Shown here piece after piece: positions 25,173 to 33,586 of a stretch of 64,000 nucleotides of DNA. The first letter of the stretch is position 1; every line of letters starts with the position of its first letter. The stretch covers positions 1,984,001 through 2,048,000 of the forward strand of contig NZ_ADVG01000004.1 in the NCBI RefSeq assembly GCF_000178855.1. Reading direction: 5' to 3'. The stretch comes from Ktedonobacter racemifer DSM 44963 (GTDB taxonomy: Bacteria > Chloroflexota > Ktedonobacteria > Ktedonobacterales > Ktedonobacteraceae). The notes under the pieces were generated by a model, which saw only the letters and a list, made by a program, of their open reading frames with translations, had not been told where the DNA came from and did no database searches. The position numbers and the translations under genes were made by a program.

Positions 25173-25619
25173 ATGGCAGTCGAAGAACACAAGAAAAACG
25201 ATGAAGCAGCAATCCAAGGACTCCTAGACGATTGCATCAGATCGCTTCATGACAAGAACATCGAAGGCATCATGTCTCTCTACGCGCCGGAGGTCGTGTC
25301 GTTCGACATCGTGCCCCCGCTGCGATATGTGAGAGCAGATGCATTCAGAAACGTTTGGGAAGAAGTATTCTCGTCGTTCCAGGGTCCGATCGGCTATGAA
25401 ATGCACGACCCCACCATTACTGTGGGCTATGACGTTGCATTCGCCCACAGCCTCAACCAGATAAGCGGAACCATGAACACCGGGCAGAAGACCGATCTCT
25501 GGCTGCGTTGGACCGCCTGCTTCCGTAAGATCAACGGCACGTGGCTGATCGTGCATCATCAGAACTCGGTGCCTGTCGATCTGCAGCATGGCAAAGCGGT
25601 GCTCGACCTCAAGCCATAG
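25173..25619 (+). CDS. NTF2-like/SnoaL-type protein, copy 2
   Basis: 148 residues, same length and layout as the protein at 18793-19239: EEHKKNDEAAIQ, MSLYAPEVVSFDIVPPLRYV, ITVGYDVAFAHSLNQISGTM, LWLRWTACFRKINGTWLIVH, AVLDLKP at the C terminus. GTAGGAGGGAACA lies before the ATG. It is co-transcribed with the epimerase gene upstream, which may point to a shared small-molecule pathway. The two copies lie 6 kb apart in opposite orientation and probably come from one duplication. Confidence 0.85.
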   Translation: MAVEEHKKNDEAAIQGLLDDCIRSLHDKNIEGIMSLYAPEVVSFDIVPPLRYVRADAFRNVWEEVFSSFQGPIGYEMHDPTITVGYDVAFAHSLNQISGTMNTGQKTDLWLRWTACFRKINGTWLIVHHQNSVPVDLQHGKAVLDLKP

Positions 25620-25808
25620 GAAACTGGCTCAATCTTGGTGAAAGCATATCAGCAAGAAAAGCATGGCGCTTCATTCTCTGCGGAGAAAAAGAAGCGCCAT
25701 CCTCAGATAAGCTCATCATTCACCTAAATTGGGCCAGACTCACAAAATAAAATGATTTACAGCCAGGCTTATGAAGCCACTGTCCCTTACTACGAGAATA
25801 ATACTCTG

Positions 25809-27287
25809 AGGTAGACTTTATCCAATCGATAGACAAAAAACGAAAGGCAGAGTAAGCTTCCCTTAAAATTCTTACCAAGGAAAAAGAAGAGATGCTGACA
25901 CTGCCTACAAGGATTATACACGTCTTACGCCATTTTGAAGAGGCTTTCAGCGAGCGCGTATGGGAATGGGCCAAAGTGCTCTTGATCGGGGCCATTCTGG
26001 CCCCCGGAGAGAGAACCGTTGCAGCAATCCTGAGAGTGATGGGATGCTCGGACGAAAAGCAGTTCCAGAACTATCACCGCGTCCTTAATCGCGCCATCTG
26101 GTCTTCGCGAGAACTGAGTCGGCGCCTGCTGGTGTTGTTGGTGTGTCTGTTTGTTGCAGGAAACGAGCCAGTCATCCTGGGCCTTGATGAAACGATAGAA
26201 CGCCGAAGAGGCCGTAAGATTGCTGCACGAGGGGTCTATCGTGATCCCGTTCGTAGTAGTAAGGAGTTTTTTGTGAAAACGAATGGTTTGCGCTGGATCT
26301 CGATGATGCTGCTGACCTCTATCCCGTGGGCACAGCGGGTGTGGGCCTTGCCTTTTTTGAGCGTTCTGGCTCCTTCGGAGCGCTATCATGAGGAGCGCCA
26401 CATGCGGCACAAAACCATCACCGATTGGGCCTGGCAGATGATCCTGCAAGTCTTTCGCTGGCTCCCTGGTCGAAGCCTGGTCATCATCGCTGATGGAACC
26501 TATGCCGTGCTGGATTTCTTGCTGAAAGTCAGCCGCTTGCCTGGGGTGAGCGCCATCACGCGCTTGCGCTTGGATGCCTGTTTGTATGATCCGGCTCCTG
26601 CACGTGAAGCTGGCAAACGCGGTCGCACAGCGCTCAAAGGCCCCGCGCAACCCAAGTTGGCTCAGCGTCTGAAAGATCCCGCGACGCAGTGGGAGAAACA
26701 TACCCTCTCCTGGTATGGAGGCACAACGCGTGAGATGGAGATTGCGACCGGCACGGCTCTGTGGTATCAATCTCCCGTTCCCCCTGTTGCGATTCGTTGG
26801 GTGCTCATTCGTGACCTTGCTGGCCAATACGAGCCGACAGCCTTGCTGTGCACCGATCTCCACGCTCAGGCGGCTCAGATCGTGGAGTGGTTTGTCTTGC
26901 GCTGGACAGTCGAAGTCACCTTTCATGAGGTGCGTGCGCATCTGGGCGTCGAGACGCAACGCCAATGGTCGGATCTGGCGATTCTGCGTACCACTCCTGC
27001 ATTGTTGGGCCTGTTTTCGCTTGTCACCATTTTTGCGCAGCAATTGCTGGATGCTCAAGCGTTTCCTGTGCGCCAGGCCGCTTGGTACTGCAAAACCTTG
27101 CCGACCTTTTCGGATACGCTGGCTCTCGTTCGTCAGCATCTCTGGCCCTCCGCCTTTTTTTCGGTGTCGTCCACAGATGCCGACACCATTCAAATTCCAC
27201 GAGTCCTTTTCGACCGCTTTGTGGATACACTCGCTTTTGCTGCTTGATCCGCACAATTCATCTGAAACATTTGGATAAAGTCTACCT
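25809..27287 (+). mobile_element. Complete DDE insertion sequence (IS4/IS701-like)
   Basis: About 1.48 kb bounded by 17-bp inverted repeats AGGTAGACTTTATCCAA (25809-25825, and reverse at 27271-27287), with one full-length transposase gene between. Bases just outside do not show a clear target duplication. The family placement rests on the transposase residues, not on the ends. Confidence 0.8.
25892..27247 (+). CDS. DDE transposase, IS4/IS701-like
   Basis: 451 residues, apparently intact. The likely catalytic acids are visible: Asp in VILGLDETIERRRGRKI, Asp in LVIIADGTYAVLDFL and Glu in LRWTVEVTFHEVRAHLG, the last resembling the Y-(2)-R-(3)-E-(6)-K region of IS4-type enzymes. The N terminus (FSERVWEWAKVLLIGAILAP, AILRVMGCSDEKQFQNYHRV) is the DDE_5 type helical region. 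The gene lies fully between matched inverted repeats, so the element may still be mobile. A 443-codon antisense frame over the same bases is a shadow. Confidence 0.88.
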   Translation: MLTLPTRIIHVLRHFEEAFSERVWEWAKVLLIGAILAPGERTVAAILRVMGCSDEKQFQNYHRVLNRAIWSSRELSRRLLVLLVCLFVAGNEPVILGLDETIERRRGRKIAARGVYRDPVRSSKEFFVKTNGLRWISMMLLTSIPWAQRVWALPFLSVLAPSERYHEERHMRHKTITDWAWQMILQVFRWLPGRSLVIIADGTYAVLDFLLKVSRLPGVSAITRLRLDACLYDPAPAREAGKRGRTALKGPAQPKLAQRLKDPATQWEKHTLSWYGGTTREMEIATGTALWYQSPVPPVAIRWVLIRDLAGQYEPTALLCTDLHAQAAQIVEWFVLRWTVEVTFHEVRAHLGVETQRQWSDLAILRTTPALLGLFSLVTIFAQQLLDAQAFPVRQAAWYCKTLPTFSDTLALVRQHLWPSAFFSVSSTDADTIQIPRVLFDRFVDTLAFAA

Positions 27288-27316
27288 GAGTATATCCCAT
27301 AATTTTGGCTGTCTTT

Positions 27317-28063
27317 TTATTTCACGCGTTGCAGCGGCCAGATCAGGACCTTGAGCTGGTGTGAGTAGTGCAGGAGTGGCTGTGTGTCGGGAAGGGTGAC
27401 CCCATGTGCCTGGGCCATGGTGTTGACCCCACTCTCTAGCTCGGCCTGCCAGAGGGGCCAGCGCATATGGTGAATATCGCCGCGATAGAGATGACGCCGC
27501 TTATCCAGAGCATACAGACAGTAGCGCTCGGTAAACCACTCCTCGACGGAGCCGGGCCGGGTGGGCGCCTCTTGTGGTAGAGGGCGATAGCGCGCCTGGT
27601 AATCAGCGGTTGGGGCACCACGATGAGTCCGATGGCTGGAATAGATGGTCATATCCTGTTCATGCGCGACCCGCATCTGGGCGTTAAAGTAAGGAAGATG
27701 AAAGAAGGCCCGCGCACTGGCAACGGCGATTGGGCTACTCGCATCTAGGCTGAAGAAATAGACCCCGGGAATCCCCTGCGCTCGCACATAGGTGCGCACA
27801 TTAAGCTCAACTGTCGCGGAAAGACCAGGAACCTCGGGGAGAGTGCGCAGACGAATATGAGCCATCGTAAAGGGTACCACACCGATCCAGCATTCACCTT
27901 CATAGGTGTCCAGTTCCAGCTCTGGCGGAATAAGAGGACGTAACTGAGCAGGCTTGACAGGCCAGTGCGAGAAGAGCAGATCATTCCAGGTCTGAGTCAT
28001 AATCCAGCGCGTATTGGGCAAGGGATAGGGACGGTGCGCAATATTCTCAAGTAGTGTTTGCAT
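27317..28063 (-). CDS. YqjF/DUF2071 family protein
   Basis: 248 residues from the ATG at 28063; a TTG at 28090 would add nine residues. DUF2071 features: WNDLLFSHWPVKPAQLRPLI, PPELELDTYEGECWIGVVPF, VELNVRTYVRAQGIPGVYFF, SLDASSPIAVASARAFFHLP. This resembles the acetoacetate decarboxylase-like fold, but no decarboxylase lysine can be assigned, so the function is unknown. It follows an insertion sequence and is divergent from a kinase-like gene. A long 32-bp hairpin lies just upstream of its start. Confidence 0.85.
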   Translation of the reverse strand: MQTLLENIAHRPYPLPNTRWIMTQTWNDLLFSHWPVKPAQLRPLIPPELELDTYEGECWIGVVPFTMAHIRLRTLPEVPGLSATVELNVRTYVRAQGIPGVYFFSLDASSPIAVASARAFFHLPYFNAQMRVAHEQDMTIYSSHRTHRGAPTADYQARYRPLPQEAPTRPGSVEEWFTERYCLYALDKRRHLYRGDIHHMRWPLWQAELESGVNTMAQAHGVTLPDTQPLLHYSHQLKVLIWPLQRVK

Positions 28064-28089
28064 AGGCACATCAACTTCTTTACTGGCCA

Positions 28090-28169
28090 ACGCTGCTAAA
28101 GCACGCGTCTACATATCATGGTACGGAGAATGTCGCGCCATGATATGTAGACGCGTGCTTTAGCAGCGT
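28090..28169. repeat. Perfect 32-bp inverted repeat with 16-base loop
   Basis: Left arm 28090-28121 begins ACGCTGCTAAAGCACGCG; right arm 28138-28169 is its exact reverse complement. It lies between divergent genes (DUF2071 on minus, kinase-like on plus), where no gene ends, so it is not a simple terminator. Confidence 0.9.
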
Positions 28170-28392
28170 CGGGTCACTGCCCGATCCCTCGCCCACGCAG
28201 GAAGGGCCTGTGGGATGACGCAACCAGGCCGCTGGAAACCCTTAACTTAATGCGTCTAGGGCCACACCCTCTGGCTTCTCCACATCGCGCTAGTTCTCAC
28301 TACCTACTATAGCGCGCTTTTACGCGCAAAGACAAATCGCTGCCAGCCATTCGGCAATCTTTGGCGAGGCCCGGGAGAAATTGGCAGGCCTC
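28170..28392. other. GC-rich intergenic stretch, possibly an IS end remnant
   Basis: Between the 32-bp hairpin and the promoter of the kinase-like gene. It contains a CCCAC...GTGGG hairpin (28192-28214) and GCGCGC-rich GCGCGCTTTTACGCGC near 28313. No gene is seen. The structured GC-rich part could be the right end of an old IS605-type element, at low confidence. Confidence 0.35.
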
Positions 28393-28420
28393 TTGCTATT
28401 TCGAAGAAGGTCACTATAAT
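28393..28420 (+). promoter_or_regulatory. Predicted promoter of the kinase-like gene
   Basis: TTGCTA at 28393-28398, 16 bases, then a perfect TATAAT at 28415-28420, in an AT-rich region about 70 bases upstream of the ATG at 28492. Confidence 0.55.
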
Positions 28421-28491
28421 AGACCGTAGCATCATAGTATTGATAATTATGCATGCACTTATATTTTTTCTTTATTGTATAGGTAGTTTGT

Positions 28492-30048
28492 ATGCCGCAA
28501 GAGAAGATCCAGCTTAATGGATATGAAATCACAGAGACTGTATTTCGAGGCCACTATAGTACTCTCTATCGAGGAGCGGCGCGTGATGACAAGCGTCCGG
28601 TCTTCATTAGAAACTGGCCCATGGCGCATATTGCTTCAGAACGTAAGCAGCAGCGCTTACAGGATGAAGTCGAGAAACTAAAAAGCCTCAACGAACATCC
28701 TCATATCCTGGATACCTATGAGCTGGTTATCGGAGAGCAGGGAATGGCTCTGGTATCCGAGGCCGCACAGCAGGTTTCGCTCCAGGCCCGGCTTGCGGAC
28801 ACCTCGCGGGTACCTTTTGCGCAAGAAGAGGCCTTCGCCATCATTGAACAGATTGGGAGCGCCCTGGTTGTCGCGCATGAGCAAGGTGTAGTCCACGCCA
28901 ACGTCACGCCCGAGACTATCTACTTCCGCCAGGAGGGTGAGGCGGCACTGACCGACTTTCGCCTGCGGAATATGACTGGGGCCATTAGCGATTATCACGC
29001 CTATATCGAGGAAGCCGTTCCGCGCAGCTTATATATGGCCCCTGAGCAGTTTGAGGGGCGTGTCAGCCAGGCGGTTGATCAATACGCCCTGGCTTGCCTC
29101 GCGTATATGTTGCTTACAGGGCGCGCTCCATTTGCTGGCACGGCGCGCGCCACCCTTTTACAGAAGCACAAAAATGAGATGCCTGTCCCCCCCTCGCGCG
29201 TACGACCGAATCTTCCAGCCTCGGTTGATCCGGCTTTGCTACGTGCTCTGGAGAAAGAACCTTCGCGTCGCTTCCCCGACGTCCAGTCCTTTCTGGCCGC
29301 GCTCAAAGGCGAGGATAAAGAGGCACCTCTTATTCTTCCCGCATCAGCGGCTGGCTCGCCAGAGGAGCCAACTCAGGAGTTTGCGGCTCTCTCCGCTGTA
29401 ACCCGGGAGACCAGTCCTGCTCTGGCTCCTAATATTGGCGACAATCACGAAAAAAAGCTAAGCAAGAAAAAGTTGTTGCTCTCGGTGTTACTTCCTCTAC
29501 TTGCCTTGCTGGTCATCGTGACTACCATTCTTGCCCTACCGCGTCCCGCTCTTCCACCACTCCTGCAAGCTGTCGAGATAAATGTCGTGACGACAATCGC
29601 TCCAACCCCAACGCCCGTCATCACACGGGGTGTGACGCCAACCTCTACGGTCCAGCCCAGCCCTACGCTTCGCCCCTTACCAACTTCCAAGCCAACCTCG
29701 ATCCCAAAGCCTATCCCAACCCCCACGACTCAGCCTGTGCAGACCACTCCGACCCAGATAGCTCAAGGTCAGGGGAATGTCTCGCCTGTCTTTGAATGCG
29801 TGCAGCCACATGGCAATAAATATGATGCCTACTTTGGCTATAACAATTCAGGCTCAAGTACAGTTACTATTCCCCAGGGAAGCACTAATATGCTTATACC
29901 AGAACAATATAATGGCTCCCAGCCAACGGTCTTTAATCCGGGTCGCCAGTACCATGTTTTTCGCGTCACCTTCTCCAATGGTGAGATAGTGATGTGGGCG
30001 CTGAATTATAAAATGGCGACCGGTAGTCAGTTTGGTCCAGGTTGTTGA
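28492..30048 (+). CDS. Serine/threonine kinase-like membrane protein, predicted pseudokinase
   Basis: 518 residues. Residues about 8-270 have the bacterial Ser/Thr kinase fold (LYMAPEQFEG, DQYALACLAYMLLTGRAPFA, ALEKEPSRRFPDVQSFLAAL). The catalytic residues are missing: the glycine loop is FRGHYSTLYRG, the ATP-binding Lys of VAIK is Arg40 (VFIR), HRDxKPEN reads HANVTPET (135-142), and DFG reads DFR (155-157). A membrane helix lies at about 327-350, followed by a Pro/Thr-rich stalk (about 365-430) and a C-terminal domain of about 90 residues ending CVQPHGNKYDAYFGYNNSG and onward, like a small cell-surface module. Probably a signalling scaffold rather than an enzyme. Confidence 0.88.
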   Translation: MPQEKIQLNGYEITETVFRGHYSTLYRGAARDDKRPVFIRNWPMAHIASERKQQRLQDEVEKLKSLNEHPHILDTYELVIGEQGMALVSEAAQQVSLQARLADTSRVPFAQEEAFAIIEQIGSALVVAHEQGVVHANVTPETIYFRQEGEAALTDFRLRNMTGAISDYHAYIEEAVPRSLYMAPEQFEGRVSQAVDQYALACLAYMLLTGRAPFAGTARATLLQKHKNEMPVPPSRVRPNLPASVDPALLRALEKEPSRRFPDVQSFLAALKGEDKEAPLILPASAAGSPEEPTQEFAALSAVTRETSPALAPNIGDNHEKKLSKKKLLLSVLLPLLALLVIVTTILALPRPALPPLLQAVEINVVTTIAPTPTPVITRGVTPTSTVQPSPTLRPLPTSKPTSIPKPIPTPTTQPVQTTPTQIAQGQGNVSPVFECVQPHGNKYDAYFGYNNSGSSTVTIPQGSTNMLIPEQYNGSQPTVFNPGRQYHVFRVTFSNGEIVMWALNYKMATGSQFGPGC

Positions 30049-30107
30049 AAGCTGGACTATACTGACTGCCGGTCGCGGGTCGGGGTATTATAGATGGCTA
30101 GAGATGG

Positions 30108-31034
30108 CTAGCCCTTGACGGAGCCTGCCAGGATGCCACGCACAAAGTAGCGTTGCATCGAGAAGAAGACGACCAGGGGTAGCGCCATTGAGATGAAGGC
30201 CGCCGCGGTCAGCACTTGATAGTTATTGCCATAGGTGTTGACCAGGTTGGCGATGATCAAGGTCATCGGTGCGTTCTGGGGGTTACCTCCCAGGAAGATC
30301 AATGAGATTAGCAGATCGTTCCAGACCCACATAAACTGGAAGATGGCCAGTGAGGCCAGTGCTGGCACCGAGAGTGGAAGAATGATGTTCCAGAAGATGC
30401 GCACATGCGAGGCCCCATCGATATGTGCCGACTCCATCAGATCGCTTGGCAATGCTGCGAAGAAGTTGCGCAGCAGGTAGATGGAGAAGGGTAGACCAAA
30501 GGCGGTATGTGCCAGCCAGACGGCGGCATACTGGCCGTTGAGTCCCAACATGGTATAGAGACCCAGGACGGGAACCAGGGCAATTTGCAGCGGAATAATC
30601 TGGAGCGCGACAATCCCCAGGAAGATCCAGTTCCGTAATGGGAACTTCATCCAGGCGAAGGCATAAGCTGTGATGGCTCCAACGAGGAGCGGGAAAATTG
30701 TGCCGGGAACGGCGATGATAATGCTATTGAGAAAGGCGCGTCCAAAGCCTTGAGCCTGGATCACATCCATATAGTTCTGGATGGTAAACTGCCAGGGCGG
30801 AACAAGGCCTGTCCACCAGCCGGTCGTATTAATCAGGGAGGGTGGACGGAAGGAACTGACAAAGAGACCAAAGGTAGGGACCGACCAGAGGAGGCCAATC
30901 GCGACGACCAGGGCAGCCACGAGTCCACTGCTGACACTGCGTGCCAGCAAGTGTCCCAGGTTTGAACGCTCCTGCTTTGGCTCCTTCAGCTTCGGCGCTG
31001 AAGTGACGACCTGTTCTGTGTTTGTCGTGCTCAT
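30108..31034 (-). CDS. Carbohydrate ABC transporter permease, MalG-like
   Basis: 308 residues with six predicted membrane helices. The EAA loop reads SAHIDGASHVRIFWNIILPL, the contact site for the ATPase. The C terminus ends RYFVRGILAGSVKG, standard for MalG/UgpE proteins. It is the last gene of SBP-MalF-MalG order (32032-33435, 31031-31942, this gene). GGAGGAGGCGTTACG precedes the ATG, and its start overlaps the MalF-like stop by four bases. No ATPase gene is near, so a shared MsmK-like ATPase is probably used. The sugar is not readable. Confidence 0.92.
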   Translation of the reverse strand: MSTTNTEQVVTSAPKLKEPKQERSNLGHLLARSVSSGLVAALVVAIGLLWSVPTFGLFVSSFRPPSLINTTGWWTGLVPPWQFTIQNYMDVIQAQGFGRAFLNSIIIAVPGTIFPLLVGAITAYAFAWMKFPLRNWIFLGIVALQIIPLQIALVPVLGLYTMLGLNGQYAAVWLAHTAFGLPFSIYLLRNFFAALPSDLMESAHIDGASHVRIFWNIILPLSVPALASLAIFQFMWVWNDLLISLIFLGGNPQNAPMTLIIANLVNTYGNNYQVLTAAAFISMALPLVVFFSMQRYFVRGILAGSVKG

Positions 31035-31942
31035 CGTAACGCCTCCTCCTCCCGTATTCTGCGCACGTTAATATACATCACGGGGATAACCGTTATCAGT
31101 AGCAGAACCGCCAGGGCACTTGCCAGGCCATAGTTGTTAAACTGGAACAATTGATTATAGAACTCCATGGCTACCACATCGGTGTGGAAGTTGCCGCCAG
31201 TCATAATATAGACCACGTCAAAGATCTTAAGAATGCTGATGATCATGGTTGTCAGGACGACCACCAGGGTCGACTGGATCATCGGAACCATCACACGCCA
31301 GAAGAGCGTAAAACGGTTCGCGCCATCGATCTTTGCCGCCTCCAGGATCTCGTCTGGAATGCCTTTCAAGGCCGCCGAGATGATGACCATACAGAAACCG
31401 GTCCACATCCAGGTGTAGACGAGGATCAGCATAAAGTTGCTGAGCGTCGAGTCCTGCAACCAGGCGTGAGGCTGACCACCAAAGAAGGTGACCACGGCGT
31501 TGAGTAGTCCCGTTTGTGGCTGATCGGCGGGATCAAACTTATACACAAAGCGCCAGATAACGCCAGCCGCAACGAACGAGATAGCCATAGGCAGGAAGAG
31601 CGCCGATTTCACAATGCTCTCAATTTTGACGCGATCCACCAGGACCGCGATGAGCAGGCCTAGTCCGACCGTTAAGATGGTTGCCAGCACGAGCCAGAGC
31701 AGGTTATTTTTGATGACCTCCAGGAATGCCGGATTGGTAAATACCTGCTGATAGTTTCTCAGGCCCACAAAGGTGGTTGAGGTACTATTGTAAAAGCTCA
31801 GAATAACCGTATTGAACAATGGATACAGGAAGAACGTGATCTCCAGGATGAGGGCGGGTGCGATCCATACCAGCGCCCACCAGTAATTGGAGCTACGCGT
31901 TCTCCTTGTACGTGGAGATGTTGTGACTTGCTGTGTTGCCAT
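31031..31942 (-). CDS. Carbohydrate ABC transporter permease, MalF-like
   Basis: 303 residues, six membrane helices. The EAA loop reads LEAAKIDGANRFTLFWRVMV. The ATG at 31942 is preferred to 31951 because AAAGGA is 8 bases upstream of it. It lies between the solute-binding protein gene and the MalG-like gene. The 89-base gap to the binding-protein gene holds a 19-bp hairpin that could lower read-through, a usual way to make more binding protein than permease. Confidence 0.92.
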   Translation of the reverse strand: MATQQVTTSPRTRRTRSSNYWWALVWIAPALILEITFFLYPLFNTVILSFYNSTSTTFVGLRNYQQVFTNPAFLEVIKNNLLWLVLATILTVGLGLLIAVLVDRVKIESIVKSALFLPMAISFVAAGVIWRFVYKFDPADQPQTGLLNAVVTFFGGQPHAWLQDSTLSNFMLILVYTWMWTGFCMVIISAALKGIPDEILEAAKIDGANRFTLFWRVMVPMIQSTLVVVLTTMIISILKIFDVVYIMTGGNFHTDVVAMEFYNQLFQFNNYGLASALAVLLLITVIPVMYINVRRIREEEALR

Positions 31943-31963
31943 ACCCTGCATCCTTTATCTGTG

Positions 31964-32010
31964 GTGTGGGTGTGCGCTGGCAACCTGCGGCTGCCAGCGC
32001 ACACCCACAC
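31964..32010. repeat. Perfect 19-bp inverted repeat
   Basis: Left arm 31964-31982 (GTGTGGGTGTGC then GCTGGCA), right arm 31992-32010, loop of 9 bases that can pair further as CC-TGC-GG. It sits between the binding-protein gene and the permease genes. The apex GCTGGCA..CC/GG..TGCCAGC matches the apex of the hairpin at 61312-61380. Confidence 0.88.
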
Positions 32011-32031
32011 ACACCACCTACCAACCACGTC

Positions 32032-33435
32032 TTAGGACTGGTATGCCTGTTGAGCGGAGCTTTCAAGTGTGCTGAGAATGCTATCCAGCGACTTGGGATC
32101 ACTGACAAAGGAGACAATACCTTTCCAGAAGGCGGTCTGTAGTGCTCCAGGAACCAGGTCGCCCGCGCTCAGGCGTACGGCTGAGGCATTGATCATCTGT
32201 TGCGCGGCCTTGCTCGCGATAGCATTCGGATAATCGCTCGACTGGACGGCCTTGTTGACCGAGGTCGCACCACCACGTTTGACCCAGATGGTCTGCGCCT
32301 CCGCGCTCGAAATGTACTCTAGAAGCTGGCGTGTACCATCGTTATCTTTGAAGGCCGCGATAATATCGGCGCCACCGATCACGTTGCCTTTGTACTTGTC
32401 CTCAATGCTGGGGAAGTCAAAGAAGGTGTAATCGGTACCAGCCTTCAGGCTAGCATACTGGGATTGGATAAATCCGGCGGTAAAGTCGCCCAGGAAGTAC
32501 ATGTAGGCTTTAGGCGGAGTCGCGAAAGGCTGATAGGACGCATCCTGGAAGTTTGTAGCCAGAATGGCCTGGGGCGCGCCATTGATATAGTGCTTGCCCT
32601 GCACGATGGTGCCAAACATCTGGAAGGCGTCCTTGACACTGGGATGCGTCCAGGGAATCTTATGGCTCGTCCACTGGTCGAACATGTCCGGGCCGTACTT
32701 TTTGATGTAGATCGTTGAGACCCAGTCGGTTCCAGGCCAGCCGCTGGAGGCCGCGCTCTCGATACCCAGCGCCCAGGGATATTTGCCGGCATTGGCGATC
32801 TTATCCGAGACCGCGATCAGATCGTTCCAGGTCTGGGGAATGGAGCCACCAACATCCTGGAAGTTTTTGGGGCTATACCAGACGGTCCCTTTGGTGTTGG
32901 CTTTGGGAAGGACGCCATAGAGCGTGCCCTGATAAGATGCCAGGTCGATCCAGGCCTTGCCATAGTTCTGCTGGATCTTGCTCATATCAAAAAACGCGTC
33001 CAGCTTGACCAGTTTCCCCTGGCTGGCATATTGTTGGAACTGGGGAATACCCGGCATACCAGCGGCATCGGGTGGATTATTGCCCCGCAGACGTGTCGAA
33101 AGGACGGCGTTGACGTCACGTGTAGACTCGATGTTGACGGTGATATTGGTTTTCTTGGTAAAGGCCGAGGTAATGGCCTTGAAGGAGTCCAGCTCCTCGC
33201 CACTCCACTGCGTCAACAGATCGATGCTCTTCACTTTGCTGGGCGAGCCGTTATTTGCGCCATTGCCAGCCGGAACGCCACCGCAGGCAGCCAGCAGGGC
33301 CGATGCGGCACTGACGCTCAGCCCTGCCGCCGTGGCTTTCTGCAAAAACTCGCGGCGTGGCATACTGCGGGTGGCAGTGTAATCCTCTACGAGTTGATCA
33401 ATTTCTTTACGACGTTGACGATCAAAGATAAACAT
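32032..33435 (-). CDS. Extracellular solute-binding protein, Tat-type lipoprotein
   Basis: 467 residues, family 1 sugar-binding protein. The N terminus has an unusual 24-residue charged lead (MFIFDRQRRKEIDQLVEDYT) before the twin-arginine motif PRREFLQ (26-32), a hydrophobic stretch and lipobox LLAAC with Cys51. So it is probably exported folded by Tat and anchored by lipid. Mature part: SIDLLTQWSGEELDSFKAIT, then the usual binding-protein body (WNDLIAVSDKIANAGKYPWA). AAGGAGGGTCTC lies before the ATG. First gene of the transporter operon. The ligand is a sugar or oligosaccharide, not defined further. Confidence 0.92.
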   Translation of the reverse strand: MFIFDRQRRKEIDQLVEDYTATRSMPRREFLQKATAAGLSVSAASALLAACGGVPAGNGANNGSPSKVKSIDLLTQWSGEELDSFKAITSAFTKKTNITVNIESTRDVNAVLSTRLRGNNPPDAAGMPGIPQFQQYASQGKLVKLDAFFDMSKIQQNYGKAWIDLASYQGTLYGVLPKANTKGTVWYSPKNFQDVGGSIPQTWNDLIAVSDKIANAGKYPWALGIESAASSGWPGTDWVSTIYIKKYGPDMFDQWTSHKIPWTHPSVKDAFQMFGTIVQGKHYINGAPQAILATNFQDASYQPFATPPKAYMYFLGDFTAGFIQSQYASLKAGTDYTFFDFPSIEDKYKGNVIGGADIIAAFKDNDGTRQLLEYISSAEAQTIWVKRGGATSVNKAVQSSDYPNAIASKAAQQMINASAVRLSAGDLVPGALQTAFWKGIVSFVSDPKSLDSILSTLESSAQQAYQS

Positions 33436-33586
33436 GAGACCCTCCTTGCGCTTCTCTGCGCGTAGTATTCATATATTAGAAACGGGACAAACTCTACAAA
33501 TGGATTCAAATAGGCCATATTGGCCATAGAGGCGGTGAGAAGGTACATTTGTCCCTATTTCTCACAGCGGTTATGTATGAGAAACC

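Noticed and set aside
25925..27256. 443-codon antisense frame over the IS transposase
   Set aside because: Mirror of the real transposase frame; residues show no domain, and catalytic motifs are on the plus strand.
28090..28169. Hairpin as intrinsic terminator
   Set aside because: No gene ends there on either strand and there is no T-run; it lies between divergent starts.
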